Shown piece by piece: positions 34,670 through 42,371 of a stretch of 64,000 nt of DNA. A model generated the notes under the pieces. The model saw nothing but the letters and a program-made list of their open reading frames with translations, was not told the DNA's origin and ran no database searches. The DNA is from Bradyrhizobium sp. BR13661. GTDB taxonomy: Bacteria > Pseudomonadota > Alphaproteobacteria > Rhizobiales > Xanthobacteraceae. Every line of letters begins with the position of its first letter. Positions within the stretch are counted from its first letter, which is position 1. Location of the stretch: assembly GCF_029892425.1 (NCBI RefSeq), contig NZ_JARXWB010000005.1, forward strand, positions 124,001 through 188,000. Direction: 5' to 3'. Position numbers and translations under genes: made by a program.

Positions 34670-35881
34670 ATGCGGACGATTCTGGCTGTTGGGCTCTTGT
34701 GCAGTGCGGTTGCGAATGCCGCTCTCGCCGCCGAGCCGTCGCCTGAGCTGATTGCCTACGGCAAGGCGCTGGTCGAGGCCGGCGATTGCGCCGGCTGCCA
34801 CACCGCCGATCCGGCCAAACCCTTCGCCGGGGGCAAGCGCATCGACACGCCGTTCGGTGCGATCTATGCCCCGAACCTCACCCCGGACCGCGACACCGGG
34901 ATCGGCGCCTGGACCGATGCCGATTTCACCCGCGCCGTGCGCACCGGCACCGCGCCGGACGGATCGCTGTACTACCCGGCCTTCCCCTACCCCTATTTCA
35001 CGCGGATGACCAAGGACGACACGCTGGCGATCCGCGCCTATCTCGGCACGCTCGCGCCCGTCGTCAGCCGCAACAAGCCGCCGGAGCTGCGCTGGCCGCT
35101 GAACTACCGCTTCCTGATGCGCGGCTGGAACCTGCTGTTCTTCACGCCCGGCCTGTTCGAGCCGGACCAGAGCAAGAGCGCGGCGTGGAACAGGGGCGGC
35201 TATCTCGTCACCGGGCTCGGCCATTGCGGCGCCTGTCACACGCCGAAGAACTATTTTGGCGCCGACAAGAACGCGCAGGCGCTGACCGGCAATGAGGTCG
35301 GCGGCTGGTATGCGCCGCGGCTCGATGGCGCCCCCCGCACCGGGCTGCAGTCGTGGAGCGCGGAGGACATCGCCGAATATCTGCAGAGCGGCCGCAACGC
35401 CAAAAGCCATGCCGGAGGTCCCATGGCCGAGGTGATCGTCAGCTCGACGTCGAAGATGAGCGATGCCGATGTGCGCGCGATGGCGCTTTACCTGAAGAAC
35501 CTGCCGCCGGCGCGCCGCGAGACGAACGTGACGCCGCCTGACGAGCCCGAGATGAAAGCGGGCCAGGCCGTCTATGCCAAATTCTGCATTGCCTGCCATG
35601 AAGCCGACGGCTCCGGCGCCCCGCGCATCTATCCGCCGCTACCGGGCAATGCGCTGCTGCAATCGATCAACCCGTCCTCCACCTTGCGCGTCATTCTCGA
35701 CGGCGCGCACACCTTGACGACGCCGCGGGCGCCGAACACCGGCGAGATGCCGGGCTATGCCGGGAAATTGTCCGACGGAGAGATCGCGGCGGTGACAAAC
35801 TACATCCGCAATTCCTGGGGCAATGCCGGCCCGATGGTGACGCCGGCGCAGGTGGCGAAAGCGCGTGGGCAAGCGCCGTAG
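34670..35881 (+). CDS. Exported tri-haem cytochrome c (alcohol-dehydrogenase subunit type)
   Basis: 403 residues. A signal peptide (ILAVGLLCSAVANAALA) is followed by three haem c motifs: CAGCH (40-44), CGACH (about 187) and CIACH (about 306). This layout matches the membrane-bound cytochrome subunit of alcohol, gluconate or aldehyde dehydrogenases, which passes electrons to the respiratory chain. No partner dehydrogenase gene is adjacent. ATG 34670 is preferred to the TTG at 34667; AGGAG lies 9 bases upstream. Confidence 0.9.
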   Translation: MRTILAVGLLCSAVANAALAAEPSPELIAYGKALVEAGDCAGCHTADPAKPFAGGKRIDTPFGAIYAPNLTPDRDTGIGAWTDADFTRAVRTGTAPDGSLYYPAFPYPYFTRMTKDDTLAIRAYLGTLAPVVSRNKPPELRWPLNYRFLMRGWNLLFFTPGLFEPDQSKSAAWNRGGYLVTGLGHCGACHTPKNYFGADKNAQALTGNEVGGWYAPRLDGAPRTGLQSWSAEDIAEYLQSGRNAKSHAGGPMAEVIVSSTSKMSDADVRAMALYLKNLPPARRETNVTPPDEPEMKAGQAVYAKFCIACHEADGSGAPRIYPPLPGNALLQSINPSSTLRVILDGAHTLTTPRAPNTGEMPGYAGKLSDGEIAAVTNYIRNSWGNAGPMVTPAQVAKARGQAP

Positions 35882-35902
35882 TTGCTTCTTTTCGGCATTC
35901 GT

Positions 35903-35988
35903 CGTCATGCCCGGGCTTGTCCCGGGCATCCATGTTCTTCGTGCCGCGGTCAAGGTCGTGGATGGCCGGGACAAGCCCGGCTATGACG
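35903..35988. repeat. Palindromic repeat CGTCATGCCCGGGCTTGTCCC family
   Basis: 86 bp with inverted arms: CGTCATGCCCGGGCTTGTCC at the left and GGGACAAGCCCGGCTATGACG at the right, the loop containing GCCGCGGTCAAGG. It is the classic intergenic palindrome of many alphaproteobacteria. It lies between a cytochrome c gene and a convergent TRIC-type gene and may terminate both. Confidence 0.75.
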
Positions 35989-36010
35989 GCTTGGATAGAG
36001 TGAGGCGAGG

Positions 36011-36661
36011 TCAATCTCGCTTCTCCTCATCCCCCGTGAACACGAATTTCGGCATCTCCCATTTGTAACGCACCGCGAGGAGACGAAAACTGATGCCGAG
36101 GGCAAACGTCAAAATGGTCCAGAGCTCGGCGTTGAGCTGGAGACCGAAGGCGGTGGCGTAGAACAGCCCCGTCACCACCGAGACGCTGGCATAGAGCTCG
36201 GAGCGAAACAGCAGCGGCACGTCGTTGCAGAGCACGTCGCGGAGCACGCCGCCGGCGCAGCCCGTCACCATGCCGGAGACGATGACGATCGGCAGCGTCG
36301 CGTCCATCTGCCAGGCGATGTCGCAACCGGTCATGGTGAAAACGACGAGGCCGATCGCGTCGAGCACGATGAAGGCGAGCTTCAGCCGGTGCACGAGCCG
36401 CGCGAACAGGATCGTAAGGAAGGCCGCGCCGCCGGCGAGCGCGAGATAGACAGGGTTTTGCACCCAGGCCAGCGGATAGTGCCCGAGGAAAAGATCGCGC
36501 AGCGTGCCGCCGCCAAGCGCTGTGATGCAGCCGAGGAAGCAGACGCCGAGCCAGTCCATGCTGCGGCGGCCGGCAGCGAGCGCCGCCGTCATGCCCTGCG
36601 CGGCCACGGCAACCAACGACAGGAAATGCAGCACGCTATCGGTCGGCGGCAGGTTCCACAT
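36011..36661 (-). CDS. TRIC-type cation channel family protein (YadS/UPF0126)
   Basis: 216 residues with seven hydrophobic helices arranged as two repeats of three plus one. The repeated glycine signatures GCITALGGGTLRDLFLG and GMVTGCAGGVLRDVLCNDVP are the paired kinked helices of prokaryotic TRIC channels (UPF0126). Likely a homotrimeric monovalent-cation channel of the inner membrane. Physiological role not evident from neighbours. Confidence 0.9.
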   Translation of the reverse strand: MWNLPPTDSVLHFLSLVAVAAQGMTAALAAGRRSMDWLGVCFLGCITALGGGTLRDLFLGHYPLAWVQNPVYLALAGGAAFLTILFARLVHRLKLAFIVLDAIGLVVFTMTGCDIAWQMDATLPIVIVSGMVTGCAGGVLRDVLCNDVPLLFRSELYASVSVVTGLFYATAFGLQLNAELWTILTFALGISFRLLAVRYKWEMPKFVFTGDEEKRD

Positions 36662-36828
36662 CGCTTTGTTCCCTTCTTGCTGCGATGGAACTTACGCATC
36701 GAGTTCCCGCGTGAACAGGTTCCCGATTCCGCGGCTGGGGGCAACATGCGACGAAAGCATTAGGACGCGCGGAACGGAATTGCGCAGCTGAGGGTTGTCA
36801 GGACGTAATCAACGAGGAGACCCAATCG

Positions 36829-37221
36829 ATGGCTGACGACCGTTTTCCCAACGATCCGTACCGCCCGAACCTCGCCGACGATGAGTATCTTCGCGCGGCG
36901 CGCCGGGATGCCGACCTTCAGGCCGATCCCGAGCTTGGCGAAGGCCTCGCCTCCAGCGGCAAGGTCGCGCTGTTCGCCGTAGCTGTCGCCCTGGTGCTGG
37001 GCGCCGTGTTCTATGGCCTGAACAACTCCGGCACGGGCAACCAGGCGAGCAATACGCCCGCTACCCAGACCGCGCAGCAGACGCAACCTGCCAATCCGGC
37101 CGCACCTCCCGGCATGCGTGACGTGACGCCGCGCAACAATACCGCGCCGGGCGTGACCACGGGCGTTGCGCCGAGCAAGCCGGCGCCGGATACGCAGACT
37201 CCATCCGACGGCGCGAAGTAA
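36829..37221 (+). CDS. Hypothetical single-pass membrane protein
   Basis: 130 residues. A charged N-terminal cytoplasmic part (DDRFPNDPYRPNLADDEYLRAARRDADLQ) is followed by one transmembrane helix (VALFAVAVALVLGAVFYGL) and a low-complexity Thr/Pro/Asn/Gln-rich periplasmic tail. Family not recognised. A strong GAGGAG site precedes the ATG, and an intrinsic terminator follows, so it is a real, separately transcribed gene. Confidence 0.7.
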   Translation: MADDRFPNDPYRPNLADDEYLRAARRDADLQADPELGEGLASSGKVALFAVAVALVLGAVFYGLNNSGTGNQASNTPATQTAQQTQPANPAAPPGMRDVTPRNNTAPGVTTGVAPSKPAPDTQTPSDGAK

Positions 37222-37238
37222 CGATTTACAATGACTGC

Positions 37239-37272
37239 AAAAGCGGCGGGATCAAACGGTCCCGCCGCTTTT
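37239..37272 (+). terminator. Intrinsic terminator, bidirectional shape
   Basis: AAAAGCGGCGGGA (37239-37251) pairs perfectly with TCCCGCCGCTTTT (37260-37272) around an 8-base loop. The A and T flanks make it usable in both directions. It ends the gene at 36829-37221 and could also stop the leftward transcript from 38146. Confidence 0.9.
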
Positions 37273-37288
37273 GTCTGCTCTATTGTTT

Positions 37289-37337
37289 GAGCATGATCTC
37301 TTCGGAAAACCGCTTCACACTTTTCCGGATCATGCTC
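37289..37337. repeat. 49-bp palindromic repeat, copy 1 (GAGCATGATC family)
   Basis: It starts GAGCATGATC and ends GATCATGCTC, with inner TCGGAAAA / TTTTCCGG arms. A second copy, matching at 44 of 49 positions, is at 62539-62587. This copy abuts the stop codon of the PEP-mutase-family gene. Confidence 0.8.
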
Positions 37338-38146
37338 TAGCTGAACATCTTGTTGAGCTCGCCGCCGGGATAGCCGTTTCCCAGCTCGCTGAACGTCCCC
37401 TTCTCCGCCATCTCCTTCGCCGCGCGCATGAAGCCGCCCCAGGCGGCGCGGGCGAGCGAGCCGCCGACGCTGATCCGGCGTACGCCGAGATCTTCGGCCT
37501 CCTTCAACGACAGGCCGGACGCGCCGATCAAGAGGTTGAACGGCTTCGGTGCGACGGCCTTCACCACCGCGGCGATGTCTTCGCGCGTCTTCAGGCCCGG
37601 CGCATAGAGACAATCGGCGCCGGCGTCGGCGTAGGCGGTGAGCCGGTCGATGACGAGCTTCAAATCGGTGACACCCCAGAGATAAGCCTCGCAGCGGCCG
37701 ACCAGCAGCGTGCCGCTGTCGCCGATCGCCTTGCGCGACGCCTTGATGCGCTCGACCGCGAGCGCGCGATCGTACAGGGGCTTGTCCTTGTCGCCGGTGG
37801 AATCCTCGATCGAGAGGCCCGCCACGCCGGTGCGCACGCCGCGCTCGACGTTGTCAGCGACCTGAGCAGGCTCGACCGCAAAACCGCCCTCGAAATCCGC
37901 GTTCACGGGAATGTCCACCGACGAGCTCAGTGCTGCCAGATGCTGACAGACATCGTCCACCGTGACGCGGTTGTCGGCCTTGCCGATGGTCCAGGCAAAG
38001 CCTGCGCTCGAGGACGCAATCGCCTTGAAACCGAGATGCTGCAACGCCTTGGCGCCGCCGACATCCACCGGATTGGGCAGGATGAAGCAGCCGCTCTCGT
38101 GCAGCTTCCTGAATGTTGCGCGCTTGTCAGCAGTTGTCACATGCAT
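37337..38146 (-). CDS. Isocitrate lyase / PEP mutase family enzyme
   Basis: 269 residues, a TIM barrel. PNPVDVGGAKALQHLGFKAIASSSAG opens it, followed by DFEGGFAVEPAQVADNV and VAGLSIEDSTGD (metal-binding acidic residues) and ARCEAYL-type LVGRCEAYL. The family cleaves or forms carbon-carbon bonds in 2-oxo or 2-methyl acids (oxaloacetate decarboxylase, methylisocitrate lyase, PEP mutase). Exact reaction unknown; the KKCGH loop of true isocitrate lyases is absent. ATG 38146 has GGGAGAG upstream. Confidence 0.85.
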   Translation of the reverse strand: MHVTTADKRATFRKLHESGCFILPNPVDVGGAKALQHLGFKAIASSSAGFAWTIGKADNRVTVDDVCQHLAALSSSVDIPVNADFEGGFAVEPAQVADNVERGVRTGVAGLSIEDSTGDKDKPLYDRALAVERIKASRKAIGDSGTLLVGRCEAYLWGVTDLKLVIDRLTAYADAGADCLYAPGLKTREDIAAVVKAVAPKPFNLLIGASGLSLKEAEDLGVRRISVGGSLARAAWGGFMRAAKEMAEKGTFSELGNGYPGGELNKMFS

Positions 38147-38199
38147 GTTTCTCTCCCTGGTATTGGCCGCGCAGAGATAGGCACACATAGGCGCGAGCG

Positions 38200-38550
38200 C
38201 TAGTGCGGGTCGTGCGCGGCGCGGCTGTCCTGCGGTGCCTGCGCGCGATCGGTCATACCGTAGTCACGAACGACGCTGGCAATGCGCAGATGGTAGTCGG
38301 CGAAGATCTTGGCCCTGCCCTTGGCCTGAGTGCGGCGGTGCTCCATCGTGTTGCGCCACGCCTGAACGGCGGCCTCATCCCGCCAGAACGACAGCGAGAG
38401 CACCTTGCCCTTCTCGGTCAGGCTCTCGAACCGCTCGACCGAGATGAAGCCGTCGATGGTTTGCAGAAACGGCTTCAGGTCGGCCGCAAGGTCGAAATAG
38501 TCCTGGCGATGTTCGGGCTTGGGCCAGACCTCGAAGATCACGGCGATCAT
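38200..38550 (-). CDS. ABM-domain (antibiotic biosynthesis monooxygenase-like) protein
   Basis: 116 residues, one dimeric alpha-beta barrel domain: MIAVIFEVWPKPEHRQDYFDLAADLKP, then GFISVERFESL and LSLSFWRDEAAVQAWRNTMEHRRTQ. Such proteins are small cofactor-free oxygenases or stress proteins. A strong GAGGAGG site precedes the ATG. It follows a NIPSNAP-type gene by 24 bp in the same direction, so the two are likely one operon. Confidence 0.85.
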   Translation of the reverse strand: MIAVIFEVWPKPEHRQDYFDLAADLKPFLQTIDGFISVERFESLTEKGKVLSLSFWRDEAAVQAWRNTMEHRRTQAKGRAKIFADYHLRIASVVRDYGMTDRAQAPQDSRAAHDPH

Positions 38551-38574
38551 GGGTGCCTCCTCGTCAACGATGGC

Positions 38575-38883
38575 CTACACTACCACCTTGCGCAGGAAGG
38601 TGCGCTCTTCCGCCAGGATGAATTTGTTCTCCTCCGCAAAATGGAAGTTCGCCATGCCTTCCGCGTCCTGCCGCAGCCGCGCGCGATAGGCCTCGTAGGC
38701 AGCCAGGCTCTCGAAGGTGATCAGCGCGAACGCGATGTTGTTGGTGCCCTCGTGCGGCATGAAATAGCCGATCAGGTCGCCACCGCATTTCGGAATGATA
38801 GTGAGCCAGCGCCTTGAGTATTCCTCGAATTGCGCGCGCTTGAACGGATCGAGCTGGTAGCGGATGAAGACGGTGATGGACAT
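38575..38883 (-). CDS. NIPSNAP-family protein
   Basis: 102 residues from ATG 38883. A single NIPSNAP/ABM-like ferredoxin-fold domain: [35 protein letters not shown] and [26 protein letters not shown]. It forms an operon with the ABM gene and is divergent from an ArsR regulator whose start is 150 bp away. The in-frame extension upstream runs through a repeat and is not coding. Confidence 0.85.
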   Translation of the reverse strand: MSITVFIRYQLDPFKRAQFEEYSRRWLTIIPKCGGDLIGYFMPHEGTNNIAFALITFESLAAYEAYRARLRQDAEGMANFHFAEENKFILAEERTFLRKVVV

Positions 38884-38943
38884 GACGGGCTCCTTGATCT
38901 GTCGGTTGCGAAAAACACGAGCGACACCGCCGCCGCTGAAGCA

Positions 38944-38974
38944 TCTGGATTGCTTCGCGTCGCTCGCAATGACG
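38944..38974. repeat. Half copy of the 80-bp CGTCATTGCGAGCG palindrome
   Basis: TCTGGATTGCTTCGC....GCTCGCAATGACG over 31 bp matches the right arm of the full element at 47093-47172 with about three mismatches. It sits in the divergent promoter region of the NIPSNAP and ArsR genes. Confidence 0.7.
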
Positions 38975-39033
38975 TGTTTGCGGCACCACGCTACGCGCTT
39001 GCCCGGCCGCAATGCTTCGGCTACCATCGAAGC

Positions 39034-39732
39034 ATGAAATCAGGACCCGACATCGCCATGGTCGCCGCGCTGGTCGGCGATCCCGCCCGCGCCAACATGC
39101 TCACGGCGCTGATGAACGGACGCGCGCTCACTGCGAGTGAGCTCGCGCAGGAGGCCGGCATCACGCCGCAGACCGCAAGCTCGCATCTGGCAAAACTCGA
39201 GGCCGGCGGGCTGGTCGAACCGGAGAAGCAGGGCCGCCACCGCTACTATCGCCTCACCGACGACGATGTCGCCGGCGTGCTCGAGGGGCTTGCAGGCCTT
39301 GCCGCGCGCACCGGCCACATGCGCGTGCGCACCGGGCCGAAGGACCCGGCGCTGCGGCGCGCGCGGATCTGCTACGATCACCTCGCCGGCGATCTCGGCG
39401 TGCAGATGCTGGACTCCCTGCGCGAGCGAAACCTGGTCAAGCAGAAAAAGCAGGAGATCGAGCTGACGGCGGAAGGCGAGCGCTTCCTCGTCAGGCATCT
39501 GCAGATCTCGCCCGACATGCTCAGCCATCCGCGCCGCCCGGTGTGCAAGGCCTGCCTCGACTGGAGCGAGCGGCGCCACCATCTCGCCGGCACGCTCGGG
39601 GCCGCGATGATGCAGCGTTTTGCCGAGCTGAAATGGGCCGCGCGCGACGCGACGCCCGGCAGCCGCGTGGTGAATTTCACCCGCACCGGCGAGAAGCAGT
39701 TTGCGGCGCTGTTCGGCAACGGCAGGGACTGA
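39034..39732 (+). CDS. ArsR-family winged-helix transcriptional regulator
   Basis: 232 residues. The ArsR/SmtB winged helix is at about 5-90 ([64 protein letters not shown]). The extra C-terminal domain of about 130 residues has a [16 protein letters not shown] segment typical of the larger transcriptional regulators of this family. The usual metal-binding CVC motif in helix alpha-3 is missing, so it is not a metal sensor. It is divergent from the NIPSNAP-ABM operon, its likely target. Confidence 0.88.
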   Translation: MKSGPDIAMVAALVGDPARANMLTALMNGRALTASELAQEAGITPQTASSHLAKLEAGGLVEPEKQGRHRYYRLTDDDVAGVLEGLAGLAARTGHMRVRTGPKDPALRRARICYDHLAGDLGVQMLDSLRERNLVKQKKQEIELTAEGERFLVRHLQISPDMLSHPRRPVCKACLDWSERRHHLAGTLGAAMMQRFAELKWAARDATPGSRVVNFTRTGEKQFAALFGNGRD

Positions 39733-39994
39733 TCACGCCAACGGCGTGAACGGCGCGCAGGTCGGCTCCAGCGCCATCTCGTGTCGCGCAAGGCCGCACG
39801 CGAGAAATGTTCATGCCGCATTCAGGTCATGATTGGCAGGTTTGGATCGCAACGTGACGGCACGTGCTGAAATTTAATGTGTCGAATCGTGTCTGTTGAT
39901 TCATTGTGCGCCGCAAGCGCCACATCATCGAAGCACTTTCCCCCTAGCGCCTCCCCCACAGAACTTGCCCCCCAAGGACGAGAAGGAAGATCAC

Positions 39995-40240
39995 ATGAAA
40001 TATCTGTTCGCCGCCGTGATGCTCGCCAGCGCCGCCGTCGGCTTCAGCGAGTCCGCCAGCGCCATGGGCGGCTGCGGCCCGGGCTGGTATCGCGGCCCGT
40101 ATGGCGGCTGCCGTCCGATGGGCGGTCCTGTTGTCGTGAGGCCCGCGCCGATCGTGGTCGCCCCGCCTGTCGTCGTGGTGCGCCCGCGCGTGTGCCCCTA
40201 TGGTTTCCGCTGGTACTACGGCCGCTGCCGCCCGATCTGA
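39995..40240 (+). CDS. Small exported GCG_CRPN-type protein
   Basis: 81 residues. A signal peptide (YLFAAVMLASAAVGFSESASA) is followed by GGCGPGWYRGPYGGCRPMGG, a Pro/Val stretch and CPYGFRWYYGRCRPI. These Gly/Cys/Trp/Tyr repeats are typical of the small exported GCG_CRPN family common in Bradyrhizobium; their function is unknown. AAGGA precedes the ATG. The four Cys could form two disulphides. Confidence 0.8.
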   Translation: MKYLFAAVMLASAAVGFSESASAMGGCGPGWYRGPYGGCRPMGGPVVVRPAPIVVAPPVVVVRPRVCPYGFRWYYGRCRPI

Positions 40241-40255
40241 TCTTTGCACGTGCGA

Positions 40256-40288
40256 AATGGCCGCGCGGGATGAGCCTGCGCGGCCATT
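40256..40288 (+). terminator. GC-rich hairpin after the GCG_CRPN gene
   Basis: AATGGCCGCGC (40256-40266) pairs perfectly with GCGCGGCCATT (40278-40288) around an 11-base loop, 15 bp after the stop. It has TTCTTG downstream, so it is a possible terminator. Confidence 0.55.
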
Positions 40289-40313
40289 CTTGTCGAGGCG
40301 CTTCAGGCACAAC

Positions 40314-40345
40314 AAAAAGGGGATCGCCACCACGATCCCCTTTTT
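40314..40345. terminator. Bidirectional intrinsic terminator between convergent genes
   Basis: AAAAAGGGGATCG (40314-40326) pairs perfectly with CGATCCCCTTTTT (40333-40345) around a 6-base loop. The A5 and T5 flanks serve both directions. It lies 15 bp beyond the stop of the leftward W/H/R-rich gene. Confidence 0.9.
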
Positions 40346-40360
40346 CATTCCAGCGCAGCG

Positions 40361-40654
40361 TTACCAGTGACGCCAGCGGCGATGGTGCCAGCGACGGCGC
40401 CAACCCCAATGACGGTGACGCCATCCCCAGTGACGATGATGCCAATGGCCGTGACCCCAGCGCACCTGCTCGGGCTTGAGCTGCGCTGCTTCTTCGCCAC
40501 CGATGACAGCGGGTTGAGCGTCCGGATTGGCTGACGGCATGCTGCCATTCCCCAGCACTTGCGGGGCCAGCGGCGCGGCCTGTGCGGCCGCGGTGAACGC
40601 AGCGGCTCCCGCCGCAACACCGAATGCGAGTTTCAAAAATTTTCGGCGCTCCAT
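40361..40654 (-). CDS. Tat-exported Trp/His/Arg-rich small protein
   Basis: 97 residues. The N terminus MERRKFLKLAFGVAAGAAAF has the twin-arginine consensus (RRKFLK plus hydrophobic core and Ala-rich cleavage zone). The mature protein begins with an ordinary linker. From about residue 65 it is almost only Trp, His, Arg and Gly in HWGWR-like repeats, ending RRWRHW. The composition suggests metal, haem or nucleic-acid binding, but this is an inference. It is convergent with another small exported protein; a bidirectional terminator lies between. Confidence 0.75.
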   Translation of the reverse strand: MERRKFLKLAFGVAAGAAAFTAAAQAAPLAPQVLGNGSMPSANPDAQPAVIGGEEAAQLKPEQVRWGHGHWHHRHWGWRHRHWGWRRRWHHRRWRHW

Positions 40655-40916
40655 GAGATGTCCTCTGCTTGAATCGATGATGCAGAGGAAGTGTCGGGCT
40701 CACGACATGAACTGCCGCTGAATCGCGCGTTCAGGTTCATTGCAACGCTGTCAGGCAGGCGCGCGACCTCGAAGGCCGAGCGCGCCCACCACCGTTCTCC
40801 TCAAGCAAAAACTGTTGGGCATGGGTGCAAGCGCGCCTTTGCCCGCCCAACGGTCTCTGCCAAGATGATGAAGTTGACCCTTTCCATTCCAACTCAATTT
40901 TATTCAGGAGAGCACC

Positions 40917-41384
40917 TTGAAGAGACGGCAGCGATTGGCGCGCAGGCTGGGCGCGTTCGGATTCCTTTTCACCTTGTGCGGCCTGACGGGATCCCAGGCC
41001 TATGCCGACGGCTCCGTCTCGTCGCTCCGCATGGGCTACGGCGCCCGCGATGCCTACGCGTTTGCGCAGTTCCAGAACGTGATCCAGCAGTACAACGCCT
41101 CAGGCGAACGCTTCCGCATCGACGGCCACTGCCAGTCCGCCTGCACCATGTTCCTCTCGATCAAGAATGTCTGCGTCATGCCGAGCGCGACGTTGCTGTT
41201 TCACGCCGGTGGCAACATGCAGAAGGGAACCATCAGCGCCTCTTCCACACGACAGATGCTGAGCACCTACAACGGCGCATTGCGCCAATACGTCACCGAC
41301 AACCATTTCATGGACACCTTCGCGTTCCATTCGATCTCGGGAAGCGAAATCATCAGACGCTTCGGCTATCCGGCCTGCCGGTAG
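40917..41384 (+). CDS. Exported ClpP/crotonase-fold-like hypothetical protein (COG3904-like)
   Basis: 155 residues. The TTG start at 40917 is supported by AGGAG with a 6-base spacer. A signal peptide (LGAFGFLFTLCGLTGSQAYA) is followed by a short domain with IDGHCQSACTMFLSIKNVCVMPSATLLFHAGG. The xCxSACtmfl segment and the His in LLFHAGG resemble the nucleophile and His regions of ClpP-like serine-protease folds found in periplasmic COG3904-type proteins. Protease activity is not shown. No operon partner is visible. Confidence 0.65.
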   Translation: MKRRQRLARRLGAFGFLFTLCGLTGSQAYADGSVSSLRMGYGARDAYAFAQFQNVIQQYNASGERFRIDGHCQSACTMFLSIKNVCVMPSATLLFHAGGNMQKGTISASSTRQMLSTYNGALRQYVTDNHFMDTFAFHSISGSEIIRRFGYPACR

Positions 41385-41464
41385 CGCCACAAAAAAACGT
41401 CACGCCCATGTCGGAACGCGCCGCCTCCGTCCGTCCTTTGCCTGAGACAGCACGGAGACACCCC

Positions 41465-42118
41465 ATGGCCGACCTCACCTTGTTCACATACGACTGGGTT
41501 CCCCCGCCGCCGCGCGGCTATGTGCGTGACCTCAGGGTGCGCTGGGCGCTCGAAGAGGCTGGCTTGCCCTATCGCGTCGCCAGCACGCCGTTCAACGACC
41601 GGGGCCCGGCGCATCTGGCGCACCAGCCCTTCGGCCAGGTTCCCTGGCTCACCGATGGCGACCTCTCGATCTTCGAGAGCGGCGCGATCCTGCTGCATCT
41701 CGGCGGGCTCAGCACGAAGCTGATGCCTTCAGATCAGCGCGGCCGCAGCGATGCCACGGAATGGCTGTTCGCCGCGCTCAACTCGATGGAGATGGCAGGC
41801 CTGCCGTGGACAATGTCGAAGTTCATGGGTCATCCGAGCGACACGGCGGCGTGGAAATTCGTGGACGACTTTCTCAAGCTCCGCCTCAAGCGTCTCGAGC
41901 CAGTGCTGGCCGGCCGTGAATGGCTGGCGGGCTCCTTCTCCGTCGCCGACATCCTGATGTCGGACGTGCTGCGCGTCGTCGATAGTTTCGACGGGCTGGC
42001 GGACAGTCCTGCCTGCCGCGCTTACGTCGCGCGCGCGATCGGCCGTCCGGCGTTCGCAAAGGCTCACGCCGATCAGATGGCGCATTTCGCGGCGGGAGAT
42101 GCGGCGCGCGGGATGTGA
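41465..42118 (+). CDS. Glutathione S-transferase family protein
   Basis: 217 residues. A thioredoxin-like N domain (RWALEEAGLPYRV, FGQVPWLTDGDLSIFESGAILLHL with the cis-Pro and the ES glutathione-binding pair) is followed by an all-helical C domain (LEPVLAGREWLAGSFSVADILMSDVLR). Probable detoxification or dehalogenation-type GST; substrate unknown. ATG 41465 has GGAG with a 7-base spacer, which favours it over the longer frame. Confidence 0.9.
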   Translation: MADLTLFTYDWVPPPPRGYVRDLRVRWALEEAGLPYRVASTPFNDRGPAHLAHQPFGQVPWLTDGDLSIFESGAILLHLGGLSTKLMPSDQRGRSDATEWLFAALNSMEMAGLPWTMSKFMGHPSDTAAWKFVDDFLKLRLKRLEPVLAGREWLAGSFSVADILMSDVLRVVDSFDGLADSPACRAYVARAIGRPAFAKAHADQMAHFAAGDAARGM

Positions 42119-42211
42119 CCCACCGCACAGAACTGACCGGGTGGATGCCCTAGGCTCGTGACCACTGGAACGATGCAATGTGCCTCAAATGATCACGGTG
42201 GAAGGTGACCC

Positions 42212-42364
42212 ATGGCCCGTATCGACCATCTGAAATCGCAAGTCGCCCGTGCCGTTCGGCTGGCGAAGGCGATCCTCGACCAGCACACCGCGGACCGACT
42301 TCAGGCGTTCGCTGCCGAATGTCGGACGGAATTGCAGGTTCTGGGTCTCAAGACGGCTGCCTGA
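42212..42364 (+). CDS. Small hypothetical protein, 50 residues
   Basis: A 50-residue frame begins MARIDHLKSQVARAVRLAKA and ends GLKTAA. It is a single predicted amphipathic helix region with one Cys. GAAGG lies 6 bases before the ATG and the gene fills the gap between the GST and the convergent membrane-protein gene, 7 bp from it. No family is recognised. Coding potential is suggested by the ribosome-binding site and helix-like periodicity only. Confidence 0.5.
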   Translation: MARIDHLKSQVARAVRLAKAILDQHTADRLQAFAAECRTELQVLGLKTAA

Positions 42365-42371
42365 GGCAGCG

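Noticed and set aside
40370..40450. Short repeated DNA in the W/H/R-rich gene that at first looked like a tandem-repeat array
   Set aside because: The repeats are explained by the repeated HWGWR-like codons of the coding sequence and are imperfect at DNA level.
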